The translations under genes were made by a program, and so were the position numbers. This document shows positions 1-8,360 of a stretch of DNA of 64,000 nucleotides, in pieces. This DNA comes from Candidatus Saccharimonadota bacterium (GTDB lineage Bacteria > Patescibacteriota > Saccharimonadia > Saccharimonadales > Saccharimonadaceae). Location of the stretch: NCBI GenBank assembly GCA_017515105.1, contig JAFWHO010000002.1, positions 55,463 to 119,462 on the forward strand, in the 5' to 3' direction. How positions within the stretch are numbered: the first letter of the stretch is position 1; the number at the start of each line of letters is the position of its first letter. Under the pieces are notes generated by a model. The model was not told the DNA's origin. It searched no databases and saw only the letters and a program-made list of their open reading frames with translations.

Positions 1-558
1 CACTGCGATAGTTGCATACACGTCCGACAAAGCATCATGCGCGTGCTCGTGTGACACACCGTTTAGTTTCGTAATCAATTCGAGTCGATTTGTCGGCGCA
101 CCATCTTCACGGAAAGGCCATTCAATCCCCTCCGGGCGAAGCGCTCGAGTTAGTCTCACCACGTCCAAAATATCCCAACGGCTCCGGCCATCTTTCCATT
201 CAAATTCATACGGATCGTAAAAATTCCGCCACAGAATCGCCCGCATGAATTCGTCATCAAACCGCACCGTATTATAACCCACAGCGCAAGCATCCGGCGT
301 AAATATCTCCTCCGTGACATACTTACAAAACTCCGCCTCACTCATACCGTCCATTAAAGTCTGCTGAGGTGTAATGCCAGTTACGTTAATCGCACCCGGG
401 CTCGGCAAAGCATCATCCGTCATTTTGACTAAGATATTCACCGGCTCCCCCACTGGGTTTAGATCAGGATCAGTTCGCTGCCCAGCGAACTGCATGATCC
501 TATCTTCTCTAGGATTTAGCCCCGAAGTTTCCAAATCATAGAAGAAAAATGTTTTCAC
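1..558 (-). CDS. sbcB: Exodeoxyribonuclease I, N-terminal part (runs off left edge)
   Basis: This is a DEDDh-family 3'-5' single-strand DNA exonuclease used in recombination and mismatch repair. Reading from a GTG start gives an uninterrupted 186-codon frame to the window edge. Motif I is FYDLETSGL near residue 6, motif II is YNTVRFDDEF near residue 93, and motif III is HDALSDVYAT near residue 175; these match the order and wording of E. coli ExoI. The start codon lies 9 bases after the FKBP stop, so the two are probably co-transcribed. The C-terminal SH3-like and helical parts lie outside the window. The family call is confident; the exact start is less so because the ribosome binding site is weak. 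Confidence 0.93.
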   Translation of the reverse strand, partial: MKTFFFYDLETSGLNPREDRIMQFAGQRTDPDLNPVGEPVNILVKMTDDALPSPGAINVTGITPQQTLMDGMSEAEFCKYVTEEIFTPDACAVGYNTVRFDDEFMRAILWRNFYDPYEFEWKDGRSRWDILDVVRLTRALRPEGIEWPFREDGAPTNRLELITKLNGVSHEHAHDALSDVYATIAV

Positions 559-567
559 TTTTAATCT

Positions 568-1296
568 CTATTCTTCAGCTCCAGCGACGTCGTCGTAATC
601 CATTCCGTATAATGCATACTGGTAACGTAGATATGCCTCTTCGAGCTCACTATTTAGTTTCACTAAAGCATCTGATTTTGGCACTGCCATAACGATAAAT
701 TTAAGAGGCTTAGACGTACCTCCGCAGATTTCCTGTGTTTCACCATAAGCTAACTCTTGTGGAATGGTAATCTCTCGCACGCCACCAATCTTCATCCCAT
801 CTACGCCAAGTTTCCAACCCTCAATAAGTCCCACTGATGGGTCTAGAGCCCTAGTAAACTCAGTTGGATTACTTGGGTCATCAAATGAAGAATCAAACAC
901 AGACTCATCCGCACAAAAACCAATATAATATGCAAGATAATTATCTTCACTAACTGAGGAACCAGTCCCCTCTTTCAGATCCTTCTTTATTACGCCGCCC
1001 TCATTGGCCGCCGCCTCATTATAAGCCTTTACCTCAGATTTATACTTTACAAAAGTATTAAAGTCCTCCTTTGAAGCCTCGGCAAATTCTGCTACTTTAT
1101 TCTCGTATGCTTCTTGAAGCTCGGCAACTTTCGCTTCATCAACATTAGAATCTGCACCAGAAGTACTATTAGATTTATTATTGCCACTAATCACAATTGC
1201 AGCATAGCTCGCAATAATAGAACCGAGCATAAGGACCGCAATTACAATAATAATTATCCGCTGCGCAGGACTGGTTTTTAGTTCTTTTTCTTGCAT
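568..1296 (-). CDS. Membrane-anchored FKBP-type peptidyl-prolyl isomerase
   Basis: The protein has 242 residues. One membrane segment (about residues 14-37) follows a short charged N-terminus, then a charged helical linker, then an FKBP domain at about 95-210. Typical FKBP features are visible: a VFDSS-like strand, the GLIEGWKLGVDGMKIGG segment and the IPQELAYGE loop. It would fold secreted or surface proteins outside the membrane. A GTGGAG ribosome binding site sits before the ATG and an extended -10 (TGC TATAAT) lies about 30 bases upstream. A terminator separates it from rplO, so it is not part of the ribosomal operon. In many bacteria secY would occupy this place. Confidence 0.88.
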   Translation of the reverse strand: MQEKELKTSPAQRIIIIVIAVLMLGSIIASYAAIVISGNNKSNSTSGADSNVDEAKVAELQEAYENKVAEFAEASKEDFNTFVKYKSEVKAYNEAAANEGGVIKKDLKEGTGSSVSEDNYLAYYIGFCADESVFDSSFDDPSNPTEFTRALDPSVGLIEGWKLGVDGMKIGGVREITIPQELAYGETQEICGGTSKPLKFIVMAVPKSDALVKLNSELEEAYLRYQYALYGMDYDDVAGAEE

Positions 1297-1325
1297 TTCT
1301 GAATCTCCACTTATTAATTCCCTTT

Positions 1326-1331
1326 ATTATA
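1326..1331 (-). promoter_or_regulatory. Extended -10 promoter of the FKBP gene
   Basis: TATAAT is preceded by TGC on the minus strand. The -35 position falls inside the upstream terminator and is not recognisable, so this would be an extended -10 promoter. Confidence 0.5.
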
Positions 1332-1335
1332 GCAC

Positions 1336-1365
1336 AAAAAATGACTCCCTAAGGAGTCATTTTTC
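1336..1365. terminator. Terminator after rplO
   Basis: The arms ATGACTCC and GGAGTCAT (8 bp, loop CTAA) are flanked by A-runs and T-runs, so the hairpin can act on both strands. It ends the rplF-rplR-rpsE-rplO transcript. Confidence 0.85.
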
Positions 1366-1366
1366 T

Positions 1367-1831
1367 TTATTCAGCTTTCTTTTCAGGTCGCTTTAAGATT
1401 TCAACTTTCTTGAAAGATCCACCTGCTTTCTCGATCGCAGCAACTGCAGACTTTGAAGCAAATTGAGTCTCAAGGTTGATTTTCTTGGTAAGCTCACCGC
1501 GAGTGATCACCTTAACCTTCACAAATGGTGAAGAGACAAGTTGAGCCTCAGCAAGCTTGTAGTTGTCTACATTACCTGACAAATCATTGAGTCTGTCAGT
1601 GTAAACCACCTCAGCCTTTGGATGGAAAGATTTGAAACCTTTGAGCTTAGGCACAGCTTGCATAAGAGCACGCTGACCACCCATGAATCCAGCCGGCATC
1701 TTGCGATGACCAGAACGAGATTTCTGACCTTTAGTACCACGACCAGCGGTCTTGCCCTGACCAGCAGAGATACCGCGACCCTTACGGGTAGGACGGGTGT
1801 TTTTAGAAACTTCTAAATCATTGTATTTCAT
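1367..1831 (-). CDS. rplO: 50S ribosomal protein L15
   Basis: The protein has 154 residues and the classic glycine/arginine-rich L15 N-terminus (RKGRGISAGQGKTAGRGTKG) that threads into 23S rRNA. It is the last gene of the shortened spc-type operon and follows rpsE directly. No rpmD (L30) lies between rpsE and rplO, as is typical of CPR bacteria. No secY follows it. Confidence 0.98.
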   Translation of the reverse strand: MKYNDLEVSKNTRPTRKGRGISAGQGKTAGRGTKGQKSRSGHRKMPAGFMGGQRALMQAVPKLKGFKSFHPKAEVVYTDRLNDLSGNVDNYKLAEAQLVSSPFVKVKVITRGELTKKINLETQFASKSAVAAIEKAGGSFKKVEILKRPEKKAE

Positions 1832-2637
1832 TACTTGTCCTCCTTCTTAGAGGTGCTTTTTGTAGCAGCCTTTTTGGCAGCAGCTGGCTTCTTAGCAGCA
1901 GTAGCTTTCTTAGCAGCAGGCTTTTCAGCCTTAGCAGGAGCAGCTTTCTTAGCAGCTGGCTTCTCAGCCTTAGTCTCGGCCTTAGTAGCCTTTTCAGCCT
2001 TCTCGGCCTTAGGCGCTGGCATTGGCTTACCCTCGTTTGCTACCCATTTGCTTCTAGGCGTCTGTTGCTTCAAACCTTCAACCACTGCATAAGCAATGTT
2101 TACCTTGTTGGTTGAACCAAGCGACTTAGAAATCAAGTTCTTTACACCAGTAAGACCGATGATAGACCTAACGGTACCACCAGCAATAATACCAGTACCA
2201 GGAGCTGCTGGCTTCAATAATACGTCAGCACCAGTAACCTTAGTACGAGTCTCGTGGCAGATAGTCTCACGATCCATAGAGAAAGTGATCATTGATTTCT
2301 TAGCTTTGCGCTCAGCTTTAGCAACCGCAGTCGTCACATCGTTACCCTTAGCGACGCCCACGCCAACCTTATCTTTGTGGTTACCGATTGCTACTAATGC
2401 CTTGAAGCGCATTCTACGACCACCAGCTACAGTACGGGATACGCGATCAACTGCGATGGTGATTGTGTCATATTCTTTTTTGCCCGCATCTGCGCGCACG
2501 CGGTCACGACGATTGCGTCGATCCATCTTGCGTCCGGAGATATCGCGAGTTTGCTTAGTCGCAGCAACCTTATCATCCATTTTAAGGGTGCCGGACTTAT
2601 TAATTACTCTCGGGGCTTTGTTATCAGTCTCGGCCAT
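1831..2637 (-). CDS. rpsE: 30S ribosomal protein S5 with long Lys/Ala-rich tail
   Basis: The S5 double-stranded RNA binding domain (TVAGGRRMRFKALVAIGN, about residues 72-90) and the C-terminal S5 domain are clear. The protein is 268 residues against about 166 in E. coli. The extra length is a roughly 45-residue basic N-terminal extension and a tail of about 65 residues made almost only of Lys, Ala, Pro, Glu and Thr after residue 203. S5 sits near the mRNA entry site and helps decoding. Its ends abut rplR and rplO. Confidence 0.98.
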   Translation of the reverse strand: MAETDNKAPRVINKSGTLKMDDKVAATKQTRDISGRKMDRRNRRDRVRADAGKKEYDTITIAVDRVSRTVAGGRRMRFKALVAIGNHKDKVGVGVAKGNDVTTAVAKAERKAKKSMITFSMDRETICHETRTKVTGADVLLKPAAPGTGIIAGGTVRSIIGLTGVKNLISKSLGSTNKVNIAYAVVEGLKQQTPRSKWVANEGKPMPAPKAEKAEKATKAETKAEKPAAKKAAPAKAEKPAAKKATAAKKPAAAKKAATKSTSKKEDK

Positions 2638-2639
2638 AA

Positions 2640-2969
2640 TTAAAACTCCAATCCTTCTTTACGAGCGGCATCAGCTAGCGCCGACATACGCCCAGCATAA
2701 ATCCTTGAACCGCGATCAAAGACAACTTTCTTGATCTTAGCGGCTTTTGCCTTCTTAGCAATTTCGGTACCGATAGTAGCTGCTTTTTCAGTCTTGGTAC
2801 CAGTCATTTTACTACCAACAGTAGTAACATATGCCAAAGTGGCCTTTGTATCATCATTGATGATCTGTGCAATAATGTGTTGATTCGAAAAATGCACTGA
2901 AAGACGAGGCCTCTCTGCTGTGCCATGAATCTTGGCACGAGTTCTCTTAGCTCTAAATACCTTATTCAT
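2640..2969 (-). CDS. rplR: 50S ribosomal protein L18
   Basis: This 109-residue 5S rRNA-binding protein has the basic N-terminus and the ERPRLSVHFSNQHIIAQIIND segment typical of L18. It overlaps or abuts rplF and rpsE in the operon. It lacks some of the N-terminal residues found in longer homologues. Confidence 0.97.
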   Translation of the reverse strand: MNKVFRAKRTRAKIHGTAERPRLSVHFSNQHIIAQIINDDTKATLAYVTTVGSKMTGTKTEKAATIGTEIAKKAKAAKIKKVVFDRGSRIYAGRMSALADAARKEGLEF

Positions 2970-3505
2970 TATTTCTTACCCGCCTTTCCTGCCTTACGAA
3001 GAATAACTTCGTCGACATACTTAATACCTTTACCCTTGTAAGGTTCAGGCTTCTTGAGGCTACGGATTTCAGCTGCAACCTGACCGACTTTTTGCTTGTC
3101 GATGCCAGAAACAGTGATTTCCATTTTGTTGGTAGCAAGTTGGACTCCCTCAGGAGCTTTGTATTTCACAGGATGTGAAAAACCAAGTGCCATTTCGATC
3201 TCCTGACCACCGCCAGAAAGACGAAAACCAACACCGTTAACTTCTAGTTTTTTCTCGTAGCCCTTGGTGACACCAACCACAGCATTGTTAAGCAATGCGC
3301 GCTGTAAGCCATGCCAAGCACGAGACTTTGGCTCGTCATCCTCACGAGTGACAGTAGCCACGTTACCATCGATCGTAACCTTTGTTTTAGGTTGGACCGG
3401 TACAATGAGCTGACCCTTCGGGCCTGCAACAGTGATTTCACTATCGCCGACCGTAATTGTCACTCCCGCCGGAATCTCGATGGGTTGTTTTCCGATACGA
3501 CTCAT
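2969..3505 (-). CDS. rplF: 50S ribosomal protein L6
   Basis: The protein has 178 residues and two L6 repeat domains. It starts MSRIGKQPIEIPAGV and ends with the PEPYKGKGIKY signature. It heads this half of the split ribosomal cluster. Normally rpsH lies immediately upstream; here rpsH is about 29 kb away at 32853. A GGAG ribosome binding site and a good sigma70-type promoter precede it. Confidence 0.98.
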   Translation of the reverse strand: MSRIGKQPIEIPAGVTITVGDSEITVAGPKGQLIVPVQPKTKVTIDGNVATVTREDDEPKSRAWHGLQRALLNNAVVGVTKGYEKKLEVNGVGFRLSGGGQEIEMALGFSHPVKYKAPEGVQLATNKMEITVSGIDKQKVGQVAAEIRSLKKPEPYKGKGIKYVDEVILRKAGKAGKK

Positions 3506-3537
3506 TTGTCTCCTTTGTTATTTTGATATTACCCCTC

Positions 3538-3566
3538 ATTATAACATACTTTCCCCTAAAAGTCTA
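3538..3566 (-). promoter_or_regulatory. Promoter of the rplF-rplR-rpsE-rplO operon
   Basis: TAGACT and TATAAT are separated by 17 bp on the minus strand. An inverted repeat (TTTCCCC and GGGGAAA, about 3550-3582) straddles the -35 and may also serve as the 3' end of the upstream cpsB transcript. The promoter lets the displaced half of the spc genes be transcribed on its own. Confidence 0.75.
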
Positions 3567-3587
3567 CATTTTTTAAGGGGAAAATCT

Positions 3588-4292
3588 CTAAGCCAAAATC
3601 TTCTTAGCGTTGCCTTCAAGTACACGCTTCAAACCATTCTTGTCGTAGTATTTCGAAAGCTTCTTCATCGCCGCCTTTACATACCCATTATGGCCAAAAT
3701 GGTGCGCGTCATTACCAAATGCAAAGATGAAATCATCCTTCGCAAGTCTCCGCACAGTCTTAAACGCATTCTTCCCGTATTTACCGACCAAGCTCGCCAT
3801 ATTACACTGGAACAAAACTCCATTTTTATGTAATTCCACTAATTTCTCATAATCATCATGGAAAAACGGATAACGCTCAGGATGAGCCAAAAGCACCTTG
3901 TATCCATTTTCAAGCAAACTTGCAAAAATATCCTCGTAGCTCATCGAAGTTTCACTGAAAGGAAGCTCCACTAGTAAATATTTACTCCCAACGAGAGGCG
4001 AAATCAAACCTTTCTTCAGAAGTCCAAGAGTATCCTCATCAATAAATATCTCATTCCCGAGATACAAATTCACCTCAACACCTTCATCCTTCAAGAACCC
4101 ACGCAGTTTCTCGAGTAGTTCCTTGTTACTCTTAGCCGGCGACACGTAAATAGTCTCGTTCACAAAATGCGGGGAGGCAATAATGTCGGTCACGCCCTGC
4201 GCGGCCAATTCCTTAATAATCCCCACGCTCTCGTCGAAATTCCTAGCCCCATCATCTACGCCAGGAATAATGTGAGAATGGATATCAATCAT
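3588..4292 (-). CDS. CpsB/YwqE-type PHP tyrosine phosphatase
   Basis: The protein has 234 residues and a PHP fold: it opens MIDIHSHIIPGVDDGA (metal-binding HSH), with further ligands in SPHF, LAHPERY and the FGNDAHHFG segment near the C-terminus. The family dephosphorylates the tyrosine cluster of capsule BY-kinases. Its start overlaps the stop of the CpsC/CpsD fusion gene by 4 bases, so the kinase and phosphatase are translationally coupled. Confidence 0.9.
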   Translation of the reverse strand: MIDIHSHIIPGVDDGARNFDESVGIIKELAAQGVTDIIASPHFVNETIYVSPAKSNKELLEKLRGFLKDEGVEVNLYLGNEIFIDEDTLGLLKKGLISPLVGSKYLLVELPFSETSMSYEDIFASLLENGYKVLLAHPERYPFFHDDYEKLVELHKNGVLFQCNMASLVGKYGKNAFKTVRRLAKDDFIFAFGNDAHHFGHNGYVKAAMKKLSKYYDKNGLKRVLEGNAKKILA

Positions 4293-5662
4293 TTTTTATG
4301 CGAATCGTTATTATTATAATAGTAATAATTATTGTAATACTTTGTAGATCTATGGTTCGCCATATTAAAGACAACGCCAGCAACTTTTGCGCCAACTTTC
4401 TCAAGTGTGTCTCTTACGGCAACAAGATCAGCCTTATTCGTAAACGAATCTTTCACAACAATAATAGTTTCATCTACCAAGCTAGATAGAATCACCGAAT
4501 CAGCCAAACCGCCAACAGGTGCACCATCAAGTATTACAATATCATAATACGAGAAGAGAGAAGTCATTAACCGTTTATTCTTCTTAGAAGCGAGAAGTTC
4601 ACTCGGGTTCGGCGGATAAGTACCACAAGTCATCACATCAAGATTACTCACCTTGGTCGGATGAACGAAATCTGACCAGCTCCTAATATCATTAGTCAAG
4701 AGATTAGACAAACCATGTGTATTTGGAATGCCAAATAATCTATGGAGTCGTCCTTTACGAAGGTCGCAGTCGATTAGAAGCACTCTCTTCTCGGCCTGAG
4801 CAAAAGAAATCGCAAGATTAGACGAAATGAAGCTCTTACCTTCGCCTGCATTAGTACTAGTAATCAAGAATGACTTAACTTCTTCATCAACGGCGGTAAA
4901 TTGCAAATTAGTTCTAAGACTCTTAATGTTCTCGCTCACAATTGCTTTCGGTGAATTTTCAACGATTAACTCGCTAACTGCTCTCTTCCCCTTCATCTCA
5001 TGCCTACTAATACGTCCAGTCACTGGCAAACCGATATTTTTCTCAACCTCATCATTATATTTCACCGTGTCATCAAGATAGAATCTGAGGAATGCAATAC
5101 CAGCCACAAGCAACACGCCAATCGCCACCGCAAGTATCAAATCGCGCACCAAAGTATTATTGGCTGGAGATGTCGGCGGTACCGCCACACTAAGCTGAGT
5201 AACATTTTCGATCTTATAAATCGTAGCCACCTGTTTCGAGAACACTTCCGCAATCTCATTTGCAATCGTAGCCGCAAGCTGCGCATTCAAATCTCTCACC
5301 GAAATACTAAGTATAGAAGTATCAGTCACTGGCTTCACGGTGATGCTGTTTCGAAGCTCATTCACAGTCATATGGAGACCAAGATTCTCAATCACTTGAT
5401 TCATCACAAGCTCGCTCTTTGCAATCTCGCTATAAGTATTCGCAAGTTTCTGGCTAGCATTAACTTCATTTAGGGACGCAGCAGTACCATCGCTAGTATC
5501 TGACTTCGCAATCACCACCGTAGTATTAGCCTGATAGATTGGTTTCTTAAAGACTTTGTCATAAGTAAGCACACCAACTACGGCAACCAAAATAATCAGT
5601 ACAAAATACAAAATATAATGTTTCAAATAACTAAAAAATTCTTTGATGTTTATTTCGTCCAT
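4289..5662 (-). CDS. Polysaccharide co-polymerase/BY-kinase fusion (CpsC-CpsD)
   Basis: The protein has 457 residues. A Wzz-type domain with two membrane segments (about 14-36 and 172-196) is fused to a cytoplasmic BY-kinase with Walker A TSTNAGEGKS (about 268-277), Walker A' VLLIDCDLRKG (about 294-304) and a Walker B-like VILDGAP. The last 20 residues hold a tyrosine cluster (YYNNYYYYNNN), the usual autophosphorylation site. It controls chain length and export of surface polysaccharide. The start was chosen at the ATG with AAGGAG upstream; an in-frame start 24 codons earlier lies beyond the promoter. Firmicutes usually encode the two halves separately. Confidence 0.9.
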   Translation of the reverse strand: MDEINIKEFFSYLKHYILYFVLIILVAVVGVLTYDKVFKKPIYQANTTVVIAKSDTSDGTAASLNEVNASQKLANTYSEIAKSELVMNQVIENLGLHMTVNELRNSITVKPVTDTSILSISVRDLNAQLAATIANEIAEVFSKQVATIYKIENVTQLSVAVPPTSPANNTLVRDLILAVAIGVLLVAGIAFLRFYLDDTVKYNDEVEKNIGLPVTGRISRHEMKGKRAVSELIVENSPKAIVSENIKSLRTNLQFTAVDEEVKSFLITSTNAGEGKSFISSNLAISFAQAEKRVLLIDCDLRKGRLHRLFGIPNTHGLSNLLTNDIRSWSDFVHPTKVSNLDVMTCGTYPPNPSELLASKKNKRLMTSLFSYYDIVILDGAPVGGLADSVILSSLVDETIIVVKDSFTNKADLVAVRDTLEKVGAKVAGVVFNMANHRSTKYYNNYYYYNNNDSHKK

Positions 5663-5679
5663 AAATAACTCCTTCTCAT

Positions 5680-5707
5680 ATTGTAACATAACACCATAAA
5701 AAGGCAA
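5680..5707 (-). promoter_or_regulatory. Promoter of the cpsCD-cpsB pair
   Basis: TTGCCT and TACAAT are separated by 16 bp on the minus strand, about 18 nt before the ATG at 5662. Confidence 0.55.
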
Positions 5708-5771
5708 GCATAAAAACTTTGGTTTTCTCACCAAAATAAAAACCCAATTTCTGCACAGTCAAAACTATGTT

Positions 5772-6935
5772 TTAAACAGTCAAATATTGATTAATTTCCG
5801 CCTTGATTTTCTCGAACGATTCCTCATCCGGAATCATCACCCATAACGGCGTGTCTTCGCCATAAGTATAAGTCGGGAGCATATCACCCACACCGTCTAA
5901 TCCAATCGATTCCACCTGCCACTCTCGTGGCTGGTTTAGCTGCATTCGCATAAAATCAGTAATCTCGTCCCGACTAAAACTCGTTTCGAACGAATCGCCA
6001 ATGATCTCCAGTATTTCCGGAAGCTTCATAAGATAGCTTCTCGACCCCATCATTTTATTAATAATACCCGTCAACACTTCCTGCTGATTCTCGCCACGGT
6101 GTTTGTCGCCACGCGCATAAGATTTACGTTCCCGCGAAAATCTCAACGCACAGTCACCATCCACGACCTGCTTTCCTACTACAAAATTGCACATTTTACC
6201 CTTTGGTGCCGTCTCTCCCGCCGACAAATTAAGCGCCGTGTCAGAATAAATCTCCACCCCATCTAATTCATCCACCACCTTCACGATTGTGTCAAAACCA
6301 ACCTTCACCACATGATTGATATCAATCCCGAGAAAATCCTCAATCGTCGCTTTGCTAAGCTCAATATTATTATTGAGCCCCGCGTGCGTCAACTTATCCT
6401 TAAGCCCCGTCGTCCCATGCAACTGTACATACGTATCCCGCGGAATCGATACCAGTAGAATCTTGCTCTCCGCCGGATTCACCACTGCCAAAATATTCAC
6501 ATCCGACCGCGCATCTGGATCGTCCACGCTCGTATGCGAATCACTACCTGAAATATACAAAATAAACGGATCACGGGTGATATCAAGTTCATCATACGCC
6601 AGATCAATCCCGTTCCCAGTTAAACTAACCTTATCAAGGAATGCATTAATCGAATCAGTATATCTCAGGGCAAATATACCTCCAGCTATACAGGTAATTG
6701 ATATAATCATACAAATAATACGTAGCGGAATTAACTTCTTCCTTTTCCATACTACGAGCGGCATGATACAAATTACAAATAATATCGCAAACACCCCCGC
6801 CACCAAGACAATCATCCATGTCTCAAGAAAATCCATGCGTACAAGTGATACTACACAAATTGTCGCCACCACTAATTGCGCCACCGCAAGAAGCAATGCT
6901 ACCACCCGATAAACTCTCTTCGTCGTTTTGTTCAT
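5772..6935 (-). CDS. LytR-CpsA-Psr (LCP) family cell-envelope ligase
   Basis: The protein has 387 residues. Three membrane segments occupy roughly the first 90 residues, followed by an extracellular LCP domain (about 120-335) with the conserved RSDVNILAVVNP, SIPRDTYV, DxLTHA-like and RFSRERKSY segments, including the arginines that bind the polyprenyl pyrophosphate. Such enzymes attach capsule or teichoic-acid-like polymers to peptidoglycan. It sits beside the polysaccharide kinase genes. Its start codon overlaps the -35 of the divergent small gene at 7004. Confidence 0.92.
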   Translation of the reverse strand: MNKTTKRVYRVVALLLAVAQLVVATICVVSLVRMDFLETWMIVLVAGVFAILFVICIMPLVVWKRKKLIPLRIICMIISITCIAGGIFALRYTDSINAFLDKVSLTGNGIDLAYDELDITRDPFILYISGSDSHTSVDDPDARSDVNILAVVNPAESKILLVSIPRDTYVQLHGTTGLKDKLTHAGLNNNIELSKATIEDFLGIDINHVVKVGFDTIVKVVDELDGVEIYSDTALNLSAGETAPKGKMCNFVVGKQVVDGDCALRFSRERKSYARGDKHRGENQQEVLTGIINKMMGSRSYLMKLPEILEIIGDSFETSFSRDEITDFMRMQLNQPREWQVESIGLDGVGDMLPTYTYGEDTPLWVMIPDEESFEKIKAEINQYLTV

Positions 6936-6956
6936 ATCTGTATATTATGTTATAAT
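6928..6956 (+). promoter_or_regulatory. Promoter of the first small paralogue
   Basis: TTGTTC and TATAAT are separated by 17 bp. The -35 overlaps the start codon of the divergent LCP gene. Confidence 0.7.
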
Positions 6957-7003
6957 ATATATTCATATATGTAAAGAGATTATTTAAGGGGGTGCACATT
7001 ATC

Positions 7004-7489
7004 ATGGATAAAAAAGAAAGAGCAGCTGAACGCAAGTTTCGCAAAATGGTTCGCAAAATGAACGAAGACGAGTTGGCTTGTCTTTGGCGAGAGTGCATGG
7101 TCAAAGGCTACAAGGACAGAACTAACCTTGAATTATATAAACGCTCAGAAATCATTCGAGCGCAAATAGCCAAACGCAAAAACCAAGAACCGTTCATTGC
7201 AAAAGTAAACGCGCTCGGAGCAATGGGCGTCATTACGCCTTGGGCCGTACTCCGCGAGTACTTACCGTATGTCATCAATCTGAATGGCGAAGACGAAAGA
7301 GGAATTTTCCATCGCGCAGCACAGGGAAATCTAAAGTACTACATCAAACTCATCGTATTACCACGTATGCCGGCAGTTTTACGCGACCAGATCACAGAAG
7401 ACGACATCGACGGTGTCGTTGAGATTATCGATTCAAGAATGACGCATAAACTGGGAAATCCCAGTAGAACCAACGCTGTGTTCAACTAA
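7004..7489 (+). CDS. Small protein of unknown function, paralogue A
   Basis: I do not recognise this 161-residue soluble protein. It shares a pattern with the genes at 8496 and 9111: a charged helical N-terminus with M(N/S)xxEL...W, an IRAQI segment, PF..KV..LG..GVITPW, an EY..Y..N..G stretch, YI followed by a Pro-containing segment, and DQIT..DI..V near the end. No signal peptide or membrane segment is seen. The ATG at 7004 was chosen because the AAGGGGG site is 11 nt upstream; an in-frame GTG at 6992 overlaps that site. It has its own promoter and terminator. Confidence 0.8.
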   Translation: MDKKERAAERKFRKMVRKMNEDELACLWRECMVKGYKDRTNLELYKRSEIIRAQIAKRKNQEPFIAKVNALGAMGVITPWAVLREYLPYVINLNGEDERGIFHRAAQGNLKYYIKLIVLPRMPAVLRDQITEDDIDGVVEIIDSRMTHKLGNPSRTNAVFN

Positions 7490-7497
7490 TCTTCATG

Positions 7498-7525
7498 AAA
7501 TCCCGAGTGAAAACTCGGGATTTTT
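7498..7525. terminator. Terminator after paralogue A
   Basis: The hairpin AAATCCCGAGT/ACTCGGGATTT with a GAAA loop is followed by T-runs on both strands. Confidence 0.85.
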
Positions 7526-7668
7526 CATGGCAACACATCGCCTTATACATCCGGATCAGCGCCCGGCTCTGCTTCACCGCAAGCGACCCCCGCAAGATGG
7601 TCATCAACATATAAATCCCCTGCTCAGTAAATGCGTATGGTAGATACCTGAAATGTCCTTCTATTTCA

Positions 7669-7701
7669 TTTTCTAAGGTGCAATTTTTGCACCTTAGAAA
7701 A
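7669..7701. repeat. Perfect 15-bp inverted repeat
   Basis: TTTTCTAAGGTGCAA and its complement are separated by TTT. On either strand it would form a 15-bp hairpin. It lies in the 5' part of the ORF6N remnant. Confidence 0.9.
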
Positions 7702-7795
7702 ATATCATCTTCCATCCGCAATAATGTTAAATCCGTCCTTAGCTTTTTGCTATCTTGATTTGTTTTTGCCTTATTATCTCCTCAGATTATTAAAA

Positions 7796-7851
7796 AACAA
7801 CCCTACCACTTCCCCTCAAAAATCTCAACCCCAAGATAATTCTTATGCAAA
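7796..7851 (-). pseudogene. 3' end fragment of a lost gene, copy 1
   Basis: This 56-bp segment is 54/56 identical to 8361-8416. Read on the minus strand it ends LHKNYLGVEIFEGKW then TAG, which looks like the C-terminus of a protein. I cannot name the family. Confidence 0.55.
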
Positions 7852-7859
7852 TCAGGGTA

Positions 7860-7942
7860 TTCCAATTAGTGATATAGTGTGCTATAATGAAAATATTCGG
7901 GAATACCCGCACTACCCCATTCTTTAAGATGGGGGATATTTT
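7860..7942 (+). ncRNA. Possible short RNA with promoter and terminator
   Basis: A promoter (TTCCAA, 17 bp, TATAAT at 7883-7888 with TGC extension) is followed by two hairpins (CGGG/CCCG and CCCCAT/ATGGGG) and a run of Ts. The predicted transcript is about 45-50 nt from about 7895, and it points at the 3' end of the mazF-like gene on the other strand. Confidence 0.4.
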
Positions 7943-8338
7943 TTACAGATAAAGATTACGAAACCCCTCCTTGACAGTATCTAAATCAGAATGAGGAACC
8001 ATCCCCATTTTCTTATAAAGTCTAGAAACGCTAAGAACCCGTATCTGCGCCAGAGATGCACACTGTATTCTACCTTTGAACGCAAAAGGAACATACCGGT
8101 CCCCAACATGTTTTTTCGACGTTAACGGAATACCCAGGAAACCAAAACGGCTAAACTTCTTCATTATTAATACAGGTCTAGAGAAAGCATCGCTTTTCCC
8201 ATTAATCTCGATACCAACGTTCTCTCCGATAGCACACCACCAAACCTCGCCTTCGCGAATCGACGGTAATCTATTTGCAAAATGTACATTCTCCTTTACT
8301 GCAATCCATTCATTGAATTTTTTCTCATTTGTTTCCAT
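7943..8338 (-). CDS. PemK/MazF-like toxin (orphan)
   Basis: The protein has 131 residues. The MazF fold signature is visible: REGEVWWCAIGENVGIEINGKSDAFSRPVLIMKKF, then LGIPLTSK and the ALAQIRVLS-like strand (here CASLAQIRVLSVSRL). These proteins are usually sequence-specific endoribonucleases. An N-terminal helix of about 25 residues precedes the fold. No obvious antitoxin gene is adjacent. AAAGGAG precedes the ATG. It is flanked by two copies of a 56-bp gene remnant. Confidence 0.8.
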   Translation of the reverse strand: METNEKKFNEWIAVKENVHFANRLPSIREGEVWWCAIGENVGIEINGKSDAFSRPVLIMKKFSRFGFLGIPLTSKKHVGDRYVPFAFKGRIQCASLAQIRVLSVSRLYKKMGMVPHSDLDTVKEGFRNLYL

Positions 8339-8360
8339 TAAACTCCTTTAATTATTCCGC

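Larger units (their letters stand above)
7482..7721 (-). pseudogene. ORF6N-domain protein remnant
   Basis: An open frame of 79 codons contains a stretch typical of ORF6N/KilA-N phage-type regulators (RYLPYAFTEQGIYMLMTILRG followed by LAVKQSRALIRMYKAM). The ORF6N domain proper normally precedes this and a longer C-terminus follows; both are missing. The first 20 codons run through a perfect inverted repeat (7669-7701). It is probably a decayed gene fragment left by mobile DNA. Confidence 0.6.

Noticed and set aside
1831..2092. Ala/Leu/Phe-rich 85-residue frame on the plus strand opposite the rpsE tail
   Set aside because: It is the complement of the Lys/Ala-rich tail. Similar hydrophobic mirror frames lie opposite every such tail.
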